Made by a program: the position numbers and the translations under genes
From: Hymenobacter psychrophilus
Lineage (GTDB): Bacteria > Bacteroidota > Bacteroidia > Cytophagales > Hymenobacteraceae
Assembly (NCBI RefSeq): GCF_900107135.1
Contig: NZ_FNOV01000006.1
Span: forward strand, 248,001 to 312,000
DNA: 64,000 nucleotides
Direction of reading: 5' to 3'
Part shown: in pieces, positions 12,307 to 21,491 of the stretch
Layout of the letters: every line of letters starts with the position of its first letter
How positions within the stretch are numbered: the first letter of the stretch is position 1
Notes under the pieces: generated by a model
Databases searched by the model: none
What the model saw: only the letters and a program-made list of their open reading frames with translations
What the model was told of the DNA's origin: nothing

Positions 12307-12834
12307 ATGAAAATACCCCTTTTACTTTCATTCCTGGCTGCCGCCGGCCTGCTTTCTTCCTGCGACTCAACTCCGCGCGAGCGGCAGGAGGTGGTGGAAA
12401 GAGAAACCCAGAAGCTCGACACGCTGGCCGAGCGCGCCGCCGGTAAGCTGCGCGTGGCCGGCCGTCGCGCCGCCCGTTTCGATTCCGTTTCGCGGGTCCG
12501 CAACCGTCAGCCCCTCGACCCCGCCACCGAGCAGGCCCTCAGCAACGACTTGCTGGGTCCCTACGCCAGTATCAGCGGCCTCACGCCGGCCACCATCGAG
12601 CCGGCCTTCGTGCAGTTTATGCAGCAGGTGCGGGCCCGTCGCAGGCAATGGAGCCAGCGCGACTGGGACTATGCCACGGCCGTCAGCCGCCAGCTCAACG
12701 CCCAATTTCGCGCCATCCGCCTCGATATTAAAGGCCGCGACGAACTGCACATCCGGGCCCTGCAAACCGAGTTTACGGCCCTCGAAACGAGCCGCGACGT
12801 GAAAGACCTGGGCCAGGCCGTGAAGCAGCCCTAG
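12307..12834 (+). CDS. Hypothetical lipoprotein
   Basis: A 175-residue lipoprotein with lipobox LLSSC at residues 15-19. The mature part is highly charged and helical, rich in Arg, Glu and Gln (RERQEVVERETQKLDTLAERAAGK), and I recognise no domain. It stands between the TonB-like gene (54 bases before) and the amidase gene (56 bases after) on the same strand, so the three could be co-transcribed and act in the envelope. TACCTTGG at 12296-12303 resembles a promoter -7 box but lacks a matching TTG. Confidence 0.72.
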   Translation: MKIPLLLSFLAAAGLLSSCDSTPRERQEVVERETQKLDTLAERAAGKLRVAGRRAARFDSVSRVRNRQPLDPATEQALSNDLLGPYASISGLTPATIEPAFVQFMQQVRARRRQWSQRDWDYATAVSRQLNAQFRAIRLDIKGRDELHIRALQTEFTALETSRDVKDLGQAVKQP

Positions 12835-12890
12835 CTGAGCTGGCCTTAACCAGCGCCACCGGAGCGTGGTATCCTTATTTTCCCTTCGCT

Positions 12891-14429
12891 ATGCGGCAGC
12901 TTCTCATTTTTTTGGCGGCCCGGTGGGCAGCCTTGCTGGCCGGCGGGCTGCTATTGCCGGTAGCCGTAGCGCAGGCGCAACGGCCGATTCAGAAAGTTGA
13001 AACGGTGCCAGCCGGCGAACAGTGGCTCAGTGCTGGCGATGCGCTGCAAGTACGCCTGCTGGGCACGCCGGGTGGCCAGGCCACCTTTCTCAACGGCCGG
13101 CCTCTGACGGAACTGGCCCCCACGCTGGCTGGTGGCCGCCGGGGCGTATACCAGGGCACCTATATAGTGCAACCTACCGATACGCTGGGCGGAGCCGCCG
13201 GCCGGCCGCTATGGCTGCACCTGCGCCTGCCCAACGGCCGCCACGACTCGCTACCGACACCCGCGCCCGTGCGCCTGCTTCGCCCCGGGCAGCCGCTACT
13301 GGCCGTTACCCGCACCACGCTGGCCCACCTTAATTATGGCCTCGGCAACGACCGCCTGGGCGGAGCCAAGCTGGGCTACCTCGATTCGCTGGTGGTGCTG
13401 CAGGTAGTGGGCCGGGTAGCAGACCAGTACCGGGTGCGGCTGGCGGAAGGGCAATATGCCTGGCTGCCCCTCGAAAGAGCCCGCCTGCTACCACCCGGCG
13501 GCTTCGTACCCACTTCCCTCACCGGCTCGTGGAGCGTGCAGGGCGACTCGCTGGCCGATTACGTGCGCCTGCCGCTTACGCAGCGGCTGCCCTACCGCTC
13601 GCAGCTGCTGGCCAACCCCACCCGGCTGGTGATTGACGTGTTCGGGGCTACCTCCAACACCAACTGGATAACCCAGCGGGCCGGTTTGCAGGCCCTGGGA
13701 GCCGTGTACTACGAGCAGCCGCAGGCCGATGTGTTCCGGCTGGTGCTGTCGCTGCGCCACCGCCAGAGCTGGGGCTACCACATCGGCTACGAGCAGAATA
13801 CGCTGGTGGTGCGGGTGGCCCGGCCGCCGGCGCGGCTGCAGCTGCGCGGCCTGCGCGTGGCCCTCGATGCCGGCCACGGCGGCAGCAATGTGGGCGCCGT
13901 GGGCGCAGGCGGGGCCCGCGAGAAAGACCTCACGCTGGCCATTGTGCGGCAGCTACAGAAGGAACTGGAGCGCCGCGGCGCCCGCGTGGTGCTGACGCGC
14001 GACGCGGATGTGAGCCTGGATATGGCCAAGCGGGTAGCCCTGCTGCAGCGGCAGCGGCCGGCGCTGCTGGTGAGCGTGCACGTAAACTCGGCGGGCAGTG
14101 CGGCGGCGCGGGGTACCAGCGCCTTTTACCGCTACGTGGCCTTCCGGCCGCTGGCCGAGGCACTGTACGGGCGCATGCAGCAAACCGGGCTGCCGGGCTG
14201 GGGCCTGGTGGGCAACTTCAACTTCGCCCTCAACGGCCCCACCGACTACCCCAATGCGCTGGTGGAAACCGCTTTTATTTCCAACCCGGAGGACGAGCGA
14301 ATTCTCACCGACCCCGCCCGGCAGCAGCAGATGGTCCGGCATATGGCCGATGGCATTCAGGATTTCCTGAAGTCGGCGCGGGCCAGGGGCGTGCGTGGCT
14401 GGCTGGGCCGGCAACCAGCTGAGCAGTAG
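12891..14429 (+). CDS. N-acetylmuramoyl-L-alanine amidase
   Basis: A 512-residue secreted zinc amidase (Amidase_3) that cleaves the bond between N-acetylmuramic acid and the peptide in peptidoglycan. There is a signal peptide (ending near AQAQ), then about 290 residues with SH3-like and AMIN-like features (YRVRLAEGQYAWLPL, LVIDVFG), and the catalytic domain from about 320. Zinc ligands sit in LDAGHGG, REKDLTL and SVHVNS, and the catalytic Glu in VETAFISNPEDE. The ending is Arg-rich. It probably takes part in cell separation or wall turnover. Confidence 0.93.
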   Translation: MRQLLIFLAARWAALLAGGLLLPVAVAQAQRPIQKVETVPAGEQWLSAGDALQVRLLGTPGGQATFLNGRPLTELAPTLAGGRRGVYQGTYIVQPTDTLGGAAGRPLWLHLRLPNGRHDSLPTPAPVRLLRPGQPLLAVTRTTLAHLNYGLGNDRLGGAKLGYLDSLVVLQVVGRVADQYRVRLAEGQYAWLPLERARLLPPGGFVPTSLTGSWSVQGDSLADYVRLPLTQRLPYRSQLLANPTRLVIDVFGATSNTNWITQRAGLQALGAVYYEQPQADVFRLVLSLRHRQSWGYHIGYEQNTLVVRVARPPARLQLRGLRVALDAGHGGSNVGAVGAGGAREKDLTLAIVRQLQKELERRGARVVLTRDADVSLDMAKRVALLQRQRPALLVSVHVNSAGSAAARGTSAFYRYVAFRPLAEALYGRMQQTGLPGWGLVGNFNFALNGPTDYPNALVETAFISNPEDERILTDPARQQQMVRHMADGIQDFLKSARARGVRGWLGRQPAEQ

Positions 14430-14608
14430 CAGTCGGGCCGACGGGGGCCACGAGCTATAGCAATTTTCCAAAAAATAGTTGACCAAAAGTGGCTTAAACC
14501 CCGTGTCAGACGTCTACCTTATTGAACCCTAATCTGGTAAGCCGCTGGGCGAATGCCGGAGCAGGGCAAGATTTCGTTCGTTCTTCCCACTCCCAAACCA
14601 CCTGTTTT

Positions 14609-16018
14609 ATGGCAGAAGCATCGTTACTGGACCGCAGCCGCACCGTGGCCGGGCCGGGCTACAACCGCTGGCTGATTCCGCCCGCCGCCCTGGCAATCCA
14701 CCTCGCCATCGGTCAGGCCTACGCCTTCAGCGTGTTCAAAAAGCCCCTGGGCGCCCTCATCAGCGGCGACCCGGCTGCCCCCGCCGCCGCCGACTGGACG
14801 CCCACGCAACTGGGCATTATTTTTTCGATTGCCATTGTATTGCTGGGTCTCTCGGCGGCTATTTTTGGGAAGTGGCTGGAACGTGTGGGGCCGCGCAAAG
14901 CCATGATGGCCTCGGCGCTATGCTTTAGCGGCGGCTTTTTTATTGCGGCTTTGGGCGTGCACCTGCACAACCTCTGGATTGTGTACTTCGGCTACGGCGT
15001 AGTGGGCGGCATTGGGCTGGGCATCGGGTATATTTCGCCGGTGAGCACGCTCATTAAGTGGTTTCCCGACCGCCGGGGCGTGGCTACCGGCATGGCCATT
15101 ATGGGCTTTGGCGGCGGCGCCATGATTGCTTCACCACTGTCGGTGGCTCTCATGGACCACTTCAAAACCAGCGGCACGGGTACGCTGGGCGTGGCCGCTA
15201 CTTTTCTCACGCTGGGCGTCATCTACCTGCTGTTCATGCAGTTTGGCGTCTGGACCATCCGGGTGCCCGCCGACGACTGGGCCCCGGCCGGCTACGTGCC
15301 CAACCCCCAGCATAGTGCCCTGATTACCAGCAGCAACGTATCGGCCGACAATGCGCTGAAAACGCCGCAGTTCTGGCTGCTGTGGGTGGTGCTGCTCACC
15401 AACGTAACGGCCGGTATCGGGGTGCTCGAAACGGCTTCTCCTCTTATCCAGGAGTCCTTTTCTGATGCCGTTATGGGCGCGGGGCGTGGCGTAACGGCAG
15501 CGGCGGCGGCCGGCTTCGTGGGCCTGCTGAGCTTGTTCAACCTGCTGGGCCGCTTCTTCTGGTCGTCGGCTTCGGACAAAATGGGCCGCAAAACCACTTA
15601 CGCCATCTATTTCGGGCTGGGCATCTTGCTCTACGCCCTCATCCCGACCCTGGGCCGCAACACGCAGTTGGCGTTGTACGTGGGCGTAGCCTGCGTAATT
15701 ATCAGTATGTATGGCGGTGGCTTTGCTACCATTCCGGCCTACCTCTCCGACCTGTTCGGCAAGTACCAGGTGGGGGCCATTCATGGCCGCCTGCTTACGG
15801 CCTGGAGTACGGCCGGCGTGCTGGGGCCGCTCATCGTCAACTTCCTGCACGAGAGCCGCAAAGCGGAGGGCTTCACCGGCGCGGCCGCCTACCAAACAGT
15901 GTTCTACGCTATGGCCGGCCTGCTGGTAGTGGGCCTGCTGGCCAACTTTGCCGTTACGGCCGTCAACGAGAAATACAACGAAAAAGGCCCCGTTAAAGCA
16001 GAGCCCGGCGGACACTAA
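14609..16018 (+). CDS. OFA-family MFS transporter
   Basis: A 469-residue, 12-helix inner-membrane carrier of the oxalate/formate antiporter group of the major facilitator superfamily. I chose the ATG at 14609 because the family lead-in NRWLIPPAALAIHLAIGQAYAF follows directly. Other family marks are GLSAAIFGKWLERVGPRKA (loop 2-3), YGVVGGIGLGIGYISPVSTLIKWFPDRRG read in parts, and SDKMGRKTTY. The substrate is probably a carboxylate but cannot be fixed. A small membrane protein at 16121 follows, as is usual for this subgroup. Confidence 0.92.
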   Translation: MAEASLLDRSRTVAGPGYNRWLIPPAALAIHLAIGQAYAFSVFKKPLGALISGDPAAPAAADWTPTQLGIIFSIAIVLLGLSAAIFGKWLERVGPRKAMMASALCFSGGFFIAALGVHLHNLWIVYFGYGVVGGIGLGIGYISPVSTLIKWFPDRRGVATGMAIMGFGGGAMIASPLSVALMDHFKTSGTGTLGVAATFLTLGVIYLLFMQFGVWTIRVPADDWAPAGYVPNPQHSALITSSNVSADNALKTPQFWLLWVVLLTNVTAGIGVLETASPLIQESFSDAVMGAGRGVTAAAAAGFVGLLSLFNLLGRFFWSSASDKMGRKTTYAIYFGLGILLYALIPTLGRNTQLALYVGVACVIISMYGGGFATIPAYLSDLFGKYQVGAIHGRLLTAWSTAGVLGPLIVNFLHESRKAEGFTGAAAYQTVFYAMAGLLVVGLLANFAVTAVNEKYNEKGPVKAEPGGH

Positions 16019-16025
16019 TTTTTTT

Positions 16026-16097
16026 GTGCCCCGGGCTTCGTTGGCAGTGCTTTGGATTGAACGTCATCCGAATTACTGCCAACGAAGCCTGGGGCAC
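16026..16097. repeat. Inverted repeat between the MFS gene and its small partner
   Basis: Arms of 23 bp at 16026-16048 and 16075-16097 (GTGCCCCGGGCTTCG.../...CTGGGGCAC) match with one mismatch around a 26-base loop. It begins 8 bases after the MFS stop codon. It may lower the amount of the downstream small gene in the transcript. Confidence 0.82.
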
Positions 16098-16120
16098 CAA
16101 CTACTAAGCTCTAAATCAAC

Positions 16121-16264
16121 ATGAATCAGCCTCCTGTTTCTTCCGCTACGCCCGAAACGCCCGGTTCGGGCGGGGCCGTGTTTCTGGCCTGGGCCTTCGT
16201 AGGCATACCGCTGCTTTGGGGTGTATCCCAGACCTTTATCAAGGCCCTCGACCTGTTTAAGTAG
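16121..16264 (+). CDS. Small membrane protein, MFS transporter small subunit type
   Basis: A 47-residue open frame from an ATG at 16121 to a TAG at 16262. A hydrophilic N-terminus rich in Pro, Ser and Thr is followed by one membrane helix (FLAWAFVGIPLLWGVSQTFI) and ends KALDLFK. Short proteins with the pattern W.FVGIP..WG...T..KAL are found directly behind OFA-family MFS genes and are named MFS transporter small subunit. Position, strand and motif agree here. It may stabilise the carrier; that role is inference. Confidence 0.83.
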   Translation: MNQPPVSSATPETPGSGGAVFLAWAFVGIPLLWGVSQTFIKALDLFK

Positions 16265-16294
16265 GTCGGCTTCCGGCTCCTATTGCGTACCTTT

Positions 16295-16327
16295 CGCGGC
16301 ACCCATCTGGGTGCCGCGTTTGTTTTA
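16295..16327 (+). terminator. Terminator after the MFS small-subunit gene
   Basis: CGCGGCACCC (16295-16304) and GGGTGCCGCG (16309-16318) form a 10-bp stem with a four-base loop, followed by TTTGTTTT. It ends the MFS transcription unit. Confidence 0.88.
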
Positions 16328-16355
16328 GCGAATTCCCGATTTCGCGCATTACTCC

Positions 16356-16811
16356 ATGCCGGCAGATGTTCCTTCCGAAGCGGCCGCTATCGTGCTGCTC
16401 GACTCGTTCACCGATTCCATTGCTGCCCACCTGGCCCGCAACCAGCTCGACGCGGCCGGCATTCCGTGCTTTCTGAGCAATGAAAGCCGCCCTTATGGTC
16501 CGGCCTTTGGCCATGTGGGCCTTTATGTGCGCGCCCCCGATGTGGAGACGGCCCGCGAAACGCTGCACCCCCAGCAAACCCACATGCACGCCGTGGCCCC
16601 CGACGCCGCTGAGCGCGAAGCAGCCCCCGAAACGACCGACGTAGCCGCCACCCGCTGCCCCCGCTGCCACCACCACGACGTAGTGTGCCGCCACCAGCCC
16701 GGCCCCACCGACAACCTGTTCGTCAAGCTCCGCTTCTGGCTGCTGGCCTCCGATAATCCCCAGTGCCACTGCTTCCACTGCGGCCACGATTTTGAGGTGG
16801 TGCAGGGTTGA
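16356..16811 (+). CDS. DUF2007 domain protein with zinc ribbon
   Basis: A 151-residue soluble protein. Residues about 9-75 form a DUF2007 (putative signal-transducing) domain: VLLDSFTDSIAAHLARNQLDAAGIPCFLSNE and VGLYVRAPDVETARETL. Residues about 100-148 carry two Cys pairs, CPRC and CHCFHC, which look like a zinc ribbon. The combination is common in Bacteroidota but no biochemical function is established. It lies just behind the MFS terminator and may have its own promoter. Confidence 0.82.
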   Translation: MPADVPSEAAAIVLLDSFTDSIAAHLARNQLDAAGIPCFLSNESRPYGPAFGHVGLYVRAPDVETARETLHPQQTHMHAVAPDAAEREAAPETTDVAATRCPRCHHHDVVCRHQPGPTDNLFVKLRFWLLASDNPQCHCFHCGHDFEVVQG

Positions 16812-16849
16812 ACGCTACTATATGGCAGGGCTCTTCTATTCAAAGAACG

Positions 16850-17476
16850 ATGCTGCTACTTCCACTTGTAAGCGCCCTTACCACCGTGCTATCGACACCT
16901 GGCGAAGCCATTGGCAGCCAATACTCTACTGCCGTAGCGCCACCCGGGTCAATTCCACCGCTGTACCGATTCTTGCAGCAGCATTTTGATAGCACCATTG
17001 TCTATCAGCAGCAGGGCTCCTGGAACCAAGGCCCAAATATGTTGATTCTGTCGAAGAAGGGGCAGCAGGTGTATTTTTTCACGTATCGCAGCCCTTATCA
17101 ACCGACTCAGGGCCATTACATCCCCGGCGGCCTCACGCAGAAATTCAGCAAGCAGGAAGCCCGCTTCCGGGCTATTCAGCCCGATACCAATCAGTACTTT
17201 CTGCCTCAGCGCGTATCTGAACCGGTACTAAAGCAGACGTGGAAAAACCTGCACCCAACTCAGCTTTGGCAGGTGCGCAACAATGATGCCCGCTCCAGTG
17301 ATGAAGAATGCATAATTGAGGATGCAAGTACTGTAACGCTCTGGTTTCTAACCCGTGCAAACTCCCGGACCGCATGTTTCTATGCGCCTGATTTTTATGA
17401 GGAGTGTGCTGGGCCGGGAGTGAATCGTAGGCAGGCAATTAAGACGCGAATGGCTCTGGAGGCACTATTGAGATAG
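16850..17476 (+). CDS. Hypothetical secreted protein
   Basis: A 208-residue protein I do not recognise. The ATG at 16850 (MLLLPLVSALTTVL) gives a signal peptide; a TTG at 16808 overlapping the upstream stop is possible but unlikely. The mature part contains PLYRFLQQHFDSTIVYQQQG and KGQQVYFFTYRSPY and four cysteines toward the end (two near DEECIIE and ECAGPG). Codon usage is less GC-rich than in the neighbours, which hints at a different history. It ends 8 bases from the convergent moeA gene. Confidence 0.6.
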   Translation: MLLLPLVSALTTVLSTPGEAIGSQYSTAVAPPGSIPPLYRFLQQHFDSTIVYQQQGSWNQGPNMLILSKKGQQVYFFTYRSPYQPTQGHYIPGGLTQKFSKQEARFRAIQPDTNQYFLPQRVSEPVLKQTWKNLHPTQLWQVRNNDARSSDEECIIEDASTVTLWFLTRANSRTACFYAPDFYEECAGPGVNRRQAIKTRMALEALLR

Positions 17477-17483
17477 TAGTCTC

Positions 17484-18713
17484 TTACTCCCGAAACCGCC
17501 ACACCGGCAGCACGATGCCCACCGGGAAGTGCTCCATTTCGGGGGGCAGTTCCAGAAAGCCGCCTGACGTGAGCAGGCTGGCCATATCGCCGGAGCCGCC
17601 GGCCCGCTCGGGCGTGGCCAGCAGGCGGCCATCGGGGCTGTACTCCAGGCTTACGAGCAGGAAGTGGGTCATGGCGGGCCTGAACTCGATGGGCGCGGTA
17701 AGCACGGCCGGCACCGGGCCGCGGCCGGTTGCAGCTACTCCGGCGGGCTGCTGGCTGGCTTGCAGCCAGGGCTGCACGTAGCGGTAGAAATTCATGAACG
17801 TGGACACCGGGTTGCCGGGCAGCGCGAATACCACCGCCCCACCGGCCCGGGCCCCGAACCAAAACGGCTTGCCCGGCCGCTGGGCCACGCCATGAAACCG
17901 CTGCTCCACGCCCAGTTCCTGCAATATTTCGGGCAGAAAATCGGCCTTGCCCATCGAAACACCCCCGCTCAGCACCACGGCATCGTAGCCGGCCAGCAGC
18001 GCCGGCAGCTCCTGGTGCAACACGGCCGGGTCGTCGTCGAAGTGGAAGCTATCGGCCTCGGCGCCGGCCTGCCAGGCAGCGGCCTGCAGCATCAGGGCAT
18101 TGGAGCGCCGGATCTGATGGGCGGCGGGTTGCGCACTGATGGGCACCAGTTCGTCGCCGGTACCCACCACGGCCAGGCGCGGGCGCCGCGCCACGGCTAC
18201 TGTGGCGGCCCCGATGGTAGCGGCCACGGCCATTTCGGCGGGCTCCAGGCGGGTGCCGGCGGGCACCAGCAACTCGCCGCACTGGCGGTCGGCGGCCTGG
18301 CGGTGTACGTTGTGGCCGGCGCGGGGCGGCAGGGCCTGCACGGTGGCATGGCGCTGGCCGGTTTCGTCGGTGCGGAACAAAAGGTCTTCGTAGCGAATCA
18401 CCGTATCAAGCCCCGCTGGCAGCATGGCGCCAGTCATTATTTCGACAGCAGCGGTGGCGGGGGTACCGGTTACTGGCGGTTGGCCGGCAAACTGGGTAGC
18501 CGCAATCAGAAACTCCCGCTGCCCGGCAACCAGCGCGTCGTAGCGCAGGGCCATACCATCCATGGCCACCCGGTTGAAGGGCGGAAAGTCGCGGTCGGCC
18601 CGCAGGTCTTCGTGCAGGATGCGGCCGGCGGCCAGCGACAGGCTCAGCAGTTCGGTACCCAGCGGGCGGATGGTGGCGGCGACGAGGCGGGTGGCTTCGG
18701 CAACTGAAATCAT
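17484..18713 (-). CDS. moeA: Molybdopterin molybdenumtransferase MoeA
   Basis: A 409-residue enzyme that inserts molybdate into adenylated molybdopterin. I chose the ATG at 18713 (MISVAEATRLVAATIRPLG). A longer open frame reaches 18857, but that extension only translates the inverted repeat at 18743-18855, giving the familiar false string VIPTKEES. Family marks are DRDFPPFNRVAMDGMALR (residues about 40-57), TGAMLPAGLDTVI, VVGTGDELV, SGGVSMGKADF and LPGNPVSTFM. It stands head-to-head with moaC across the inverted repeat. Together with the genes to 29.3 kb it builds the molybdenum cofactor. Confidence 0.95.
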   Translation of the reverse strand: MISVAEATRLVAATIRPLGTELLSLSLAAGRILHEDLRADRDFPPFNRVAMDGMALRYDALVAGQREFLIAATQFAGQPPVTGTPATAAVEIMTGAMLPAGLDTVIRYEDLLFRTDETGQRHATVQALPPRAGHNVHRQAADRQCGELLVPAGTRLEPAEMAVAATIGAATVAVARRPRLAVVGTGDELVPISAQPAAHQIRRSNALMLQAAAWQAGAEADSFHFDDDPAVLHQELPALLAGYDAVVLSGGVSMGKADFLPEILQELGVEQRFHGVAQRPGKPFWFGARAGGAVVFALPGNPVSTFMNFYRYVQPWLQASQQPAGVAATGRGPVPAVLTAPIEFRPAMTHFLLVSLEYSPDGRLLATPERAGGSGDMASLLTSGGFLELPPEMEHFPVGIVLPVWRFRE

Positions 18714-18742
18714 GGGCGGGAGCATGAGCAGCAAGGTTGAAC

Positions 18743-18855
18743 GGAAAGAATGGTCATTCCGACGAAGGAGGAATCTTGCGTGCAACAGTAAACATACCCA
18801 TTGTTCTTCCGACTGCACGCGAGATTCCTCCTTCGTCGGAATGACCGTTCTTTCC
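18743..18855. repeat. Inverted repeat of the GTCATTC-GAGCGAAG family, copy 1
   Basis: Arms of 42 bp at 18743-18784 and 18814-18855 differ at two positions and enclose 29 bases. The arms contain GGTCATTCCGACGAAGGAGG and AATCTTGCGTGC, related to the arms of the repeats at 42442-42582 and 52613-52721. It fills most of the space between the divergent moeA and moaC starts, so their promoters must lie in or beside it. Confidence 0.88.
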
Positions 18856-18907
18856 AATCAAGTACCGAACTTGTCGGTTCATTCCATTCCGCCTGCTTCA
18901 TCCTGCC

Positions 18908-19385
<478 letters not shown>

Positions 19386-19396
<11 letters not shown>

Positions 19397-20588
19397 CCCC
19401 ACCGACCCCACTTCCGACCCGGCTGCCCCGGCCCCGCGCCGCAAGCACGCCGCCCTGGCCCGACCCGACCTGGGCGAATTCGGCCGCCGCGAGCTGGCCA
19501 TTCTGGGGGCGCCCTGCGGCCGGATTAAGGAGCTGGCGGCCCGGCTGTTGCCGCTGCTGGCGCCTACGTTGCGCGTGGCCTACGTGGATGCCGACCACGC
19601 CGCCGCCGATGCCGTGCGCAACGGCACCGCGCCCGAAACCGGCATGCTGGCCGCCGGGGCCAATGCCGAGCTGACCGACAACATCAGCTTCGCCCGCCTC
19701 GATGTGCGCCGGCCGCTCGACCGGTTCAGCCAGCCCGAGCTGCTGGCCCGCCAGAGCCTGACGCTGGTAAACGGCAACCACTTTCGGGCGCGCCAACAGC
19801 TGGTAATTCTTGACCCCACCAAGCCGCTGGACAAGAAGCTCGACCGCCTTACCGATGTGCGCGCCCTGCTGCTGCCCGAAGGCGTAACCGAAGTGCCCGC
19901 CTACCTCTTGGCGCACTTAGCCGAAACCAAGGTGCCGCTGCTACCCCTGGCCGATACCGCCGCTTTGGCCGAGCTGGTGCTGCGCGAGTGGCACGCCGCC
20001 GCTCCGCCACTCCGGGGCCTGGTGCTGGCCGGCGGCCGCAGCCAACGCATGGGCCAGGATAAGGGCCAGCTGGCTTACCACGGCCAGCAGGAGCAGCGCG
20101 CCTACGCCGCCGAACTACTGGCCCCCTTCTGCCACGACGTGCACGTTTCCTGCCGCCCCGACCAGATTACGGAGCTCGAATACGCCGGCCTACGCCCGCT
20201 GCCCGACTCGTTCACCGACCTCGGCCCGCTCAGCGGCCTGCTCTCGGCTTTCCGCCTCGACCCCAACGCCGCCTGGCTGGTAGTGGCCTGCGACCTGCCA
20301 TTATTGTCGGAAGCGACGCTGGGCTACCTGGTGGAAAACCGCCAGCCCGGCCGGTTGGCCACCACCTTCCAAAGCCCCGAAAACGAGTGGCCCGAGCCGC
20401 TCATTACCATCTGGGAGCCGGCCAGCTACGGGGAGTTATTGCGCTTCCTGAGCCTAGGCTACAGCTGCCCGCGCAAAACCCTCATCAACTCCGACATCGA
20501 GCTGCTGGCCCCACCGGCTCCCGGCGAGTTGCGCAACGTGAACACCCCGGAGGAAGCGGCGCAGGCGATGGGATTAATTAATAATTAG
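19386..20588 (+). CDS. mobA: MobA-type molybdenum cofactor guanylyltransferase with N-terminal extension
   Basis: A 400-residue protein with two parts. The C-terminal half (from about 211) is a MobA nucleotidyltransferase: GLVLAGGRSQRMGQDKGQL, then RPLPDSFTDLGPLSGLLSA and VVACDLPLLS. It would add GMP to molybdopterin. The N-terminal 200 residues look like a degenerate MobB or GTP-binding adapter: ILGAPCGRIKEL stands where a P-loop would be but lacks the GK[ST] end, and VAYVDADHAAAD follows. The N-terminal identification is tentative. The gene overlaps moaC by 11 bases. Its last codons and stop lie inside an inverted repeat at 20573-20679. Confidence 0.88.
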
Positions 20589-20679
20589 GAATTAATAATG
20601 AAGAATTGGCCGCTGAACGACCCATTTGGGCACCGTTCAACGGCCAATTCTTCATTATTAATTATTAATTCTTAATTGA
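20573..20679. repeat. AT-rich inverted repeat between convergent mobA and moaE
   Basis: Arms of about 46 bp at 20573-20619 and 20634-20679 (outer parts built of ATTAATTA-like sequence, inner parts GAAGAATTGGCCG) pair with few mismatches around a 14-base loop. The left arm supplies the last residues of MobA (LINN) and its stop. It may act as a two-way terminator for the convergent genes, although no clean T-run follows the inner stem. Confidence 0.82.
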
Positions 20680-20690
20680 CTCGCAGAGTC

Positions 20691-21110
20691 TCAAGGGTGC
20701 GCCGCTACCCACACGTCGCCGTCCTGGTAGAACTCCTTTTTCCAGATGGTGACGACCTGCTTGAGCGTGTCGATGATATACTGGCAGGCGGCGAAGCTTT
20801 CGGCGCGGTGGGGCGTGGAAACGGCCACCACCACGGCCACGTCGCCGATGTAGAGGGTGCCTTTGCGGTGCACTACGGTTACTTTCTGCAGCATGGGCCA
20901 CTTTTCCACCGCCTGCTCGGCCACTTTGCGCAATTGGTGCAGGGCCATGCTGTCGTAGGCCTCGTACTCCAGGCGGATCACGGCGCGGCCGGTGCTCTGG
21001 TTGCGCACCGTGCCGATGAACGTATTGATGGCACCCGCGCCATCGGCTTCCACGCTGCGCAGGGCGACGGCTATGGCGATGGGCTGATCGGTCAGGTCGA
21101 TGTGAATCAT
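20691..21110 (-). CDS. moaE: Molybdopterin synthase catalytic subunit
   Basis: A 139-residue MoaE, which with MoaD carries two sulfur atoms onto the pterin precursor to make molybdopterin. Seen are GAINTFIGTVRNQSTGRAV, LEYEAYDSMAL, VTVVHRKGTLYIGDVAVVVAV, HRAESFAACQYIID and the catalytic Lys region IWKKEFY. Length fits the family. It follows moaD by 16 bases on the same strand and the two surely share a transcript. Confidence 0.96.
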   Translation of the reverse strand: MIHIDLTDQPIAIAVALRSVEADGAGAINTFIGTVRNQSTGRAVIRLEYEAYDSMALHQLRKVAEQAVEKWPMLQKVTVVHRKGTLYIGDVAVVVAVSTPHRAESFAACQYIIDTLKQVVTIWKKEFYQDGDVWVAAHP

Positions 21111-21126
21111 ATGGAGGATGCTAGTG

Positions 21127-21369
21127 CTAGCCGCCGCTAACGGGCGGAATCAGGGCTATTTCGTCGCGCTCGTGCAGCGGCGTATCGTCGGCGGCGTACT
21201 CGTTGTTGACGGCGACGGCCAGGCTGCTCAGGTTGGCCAGGGCGGGGTAGCGGGCGTGCAGCTCGGCGAGCAGGCCCTGGGCCGACTGGCCGGCGGCGGT
21301 TTCTATTTCGAGGCTGGACTGGCCCACGATTTCGCGGGCCACGCCGAACAAGGCTATATTTAGGCGCAT
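21127..21369 (-). CDS. moaD: Molybdopterin synthase sulfur-carrier subunit
   Basis: An 80-residue ubiquitin-fold protein ending in the essential Gly-Gly (LIPPVSGG), which is adenylated by MoeB and loaded with sulfur for MoaE. VNNEYAADDTPLHERDEIALIPPVSGG-type ending, read in parts, and the N-terminal LNIALFGVAREIVG fit the family. First gene of moaD-moaE; it diverges from moaA with 122 bases between the start codons. Confidence 0.95.
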   Translation of the reverse strand: MRLNIALFGVAREIVGQSSLEIETAAGQSAQGLLAELHARYPALANLSSLAVAVNNEYAADDTPLHERDEIALIPPVSGG

Positions 21370-21491
21370 GTTTTTTTGGGCTGATGGGGCAATAGTACGT
21401 AGACCAAACCCAAACCACCGCGTTGGTGTTACGTTTGTTCTGTTGCCCCCGCCACTGTGGCCCGGCCGCCGCGCCTTTTTCCTGCTCCCTC

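Noticed and set aside
18714..18857. Longer N-terminus for MoeA
   Set aside because: The extension translates an inverted repeat and gives the familiar false string VIPTKEES; MoeA proteins begin at the MISVAEA-like position.
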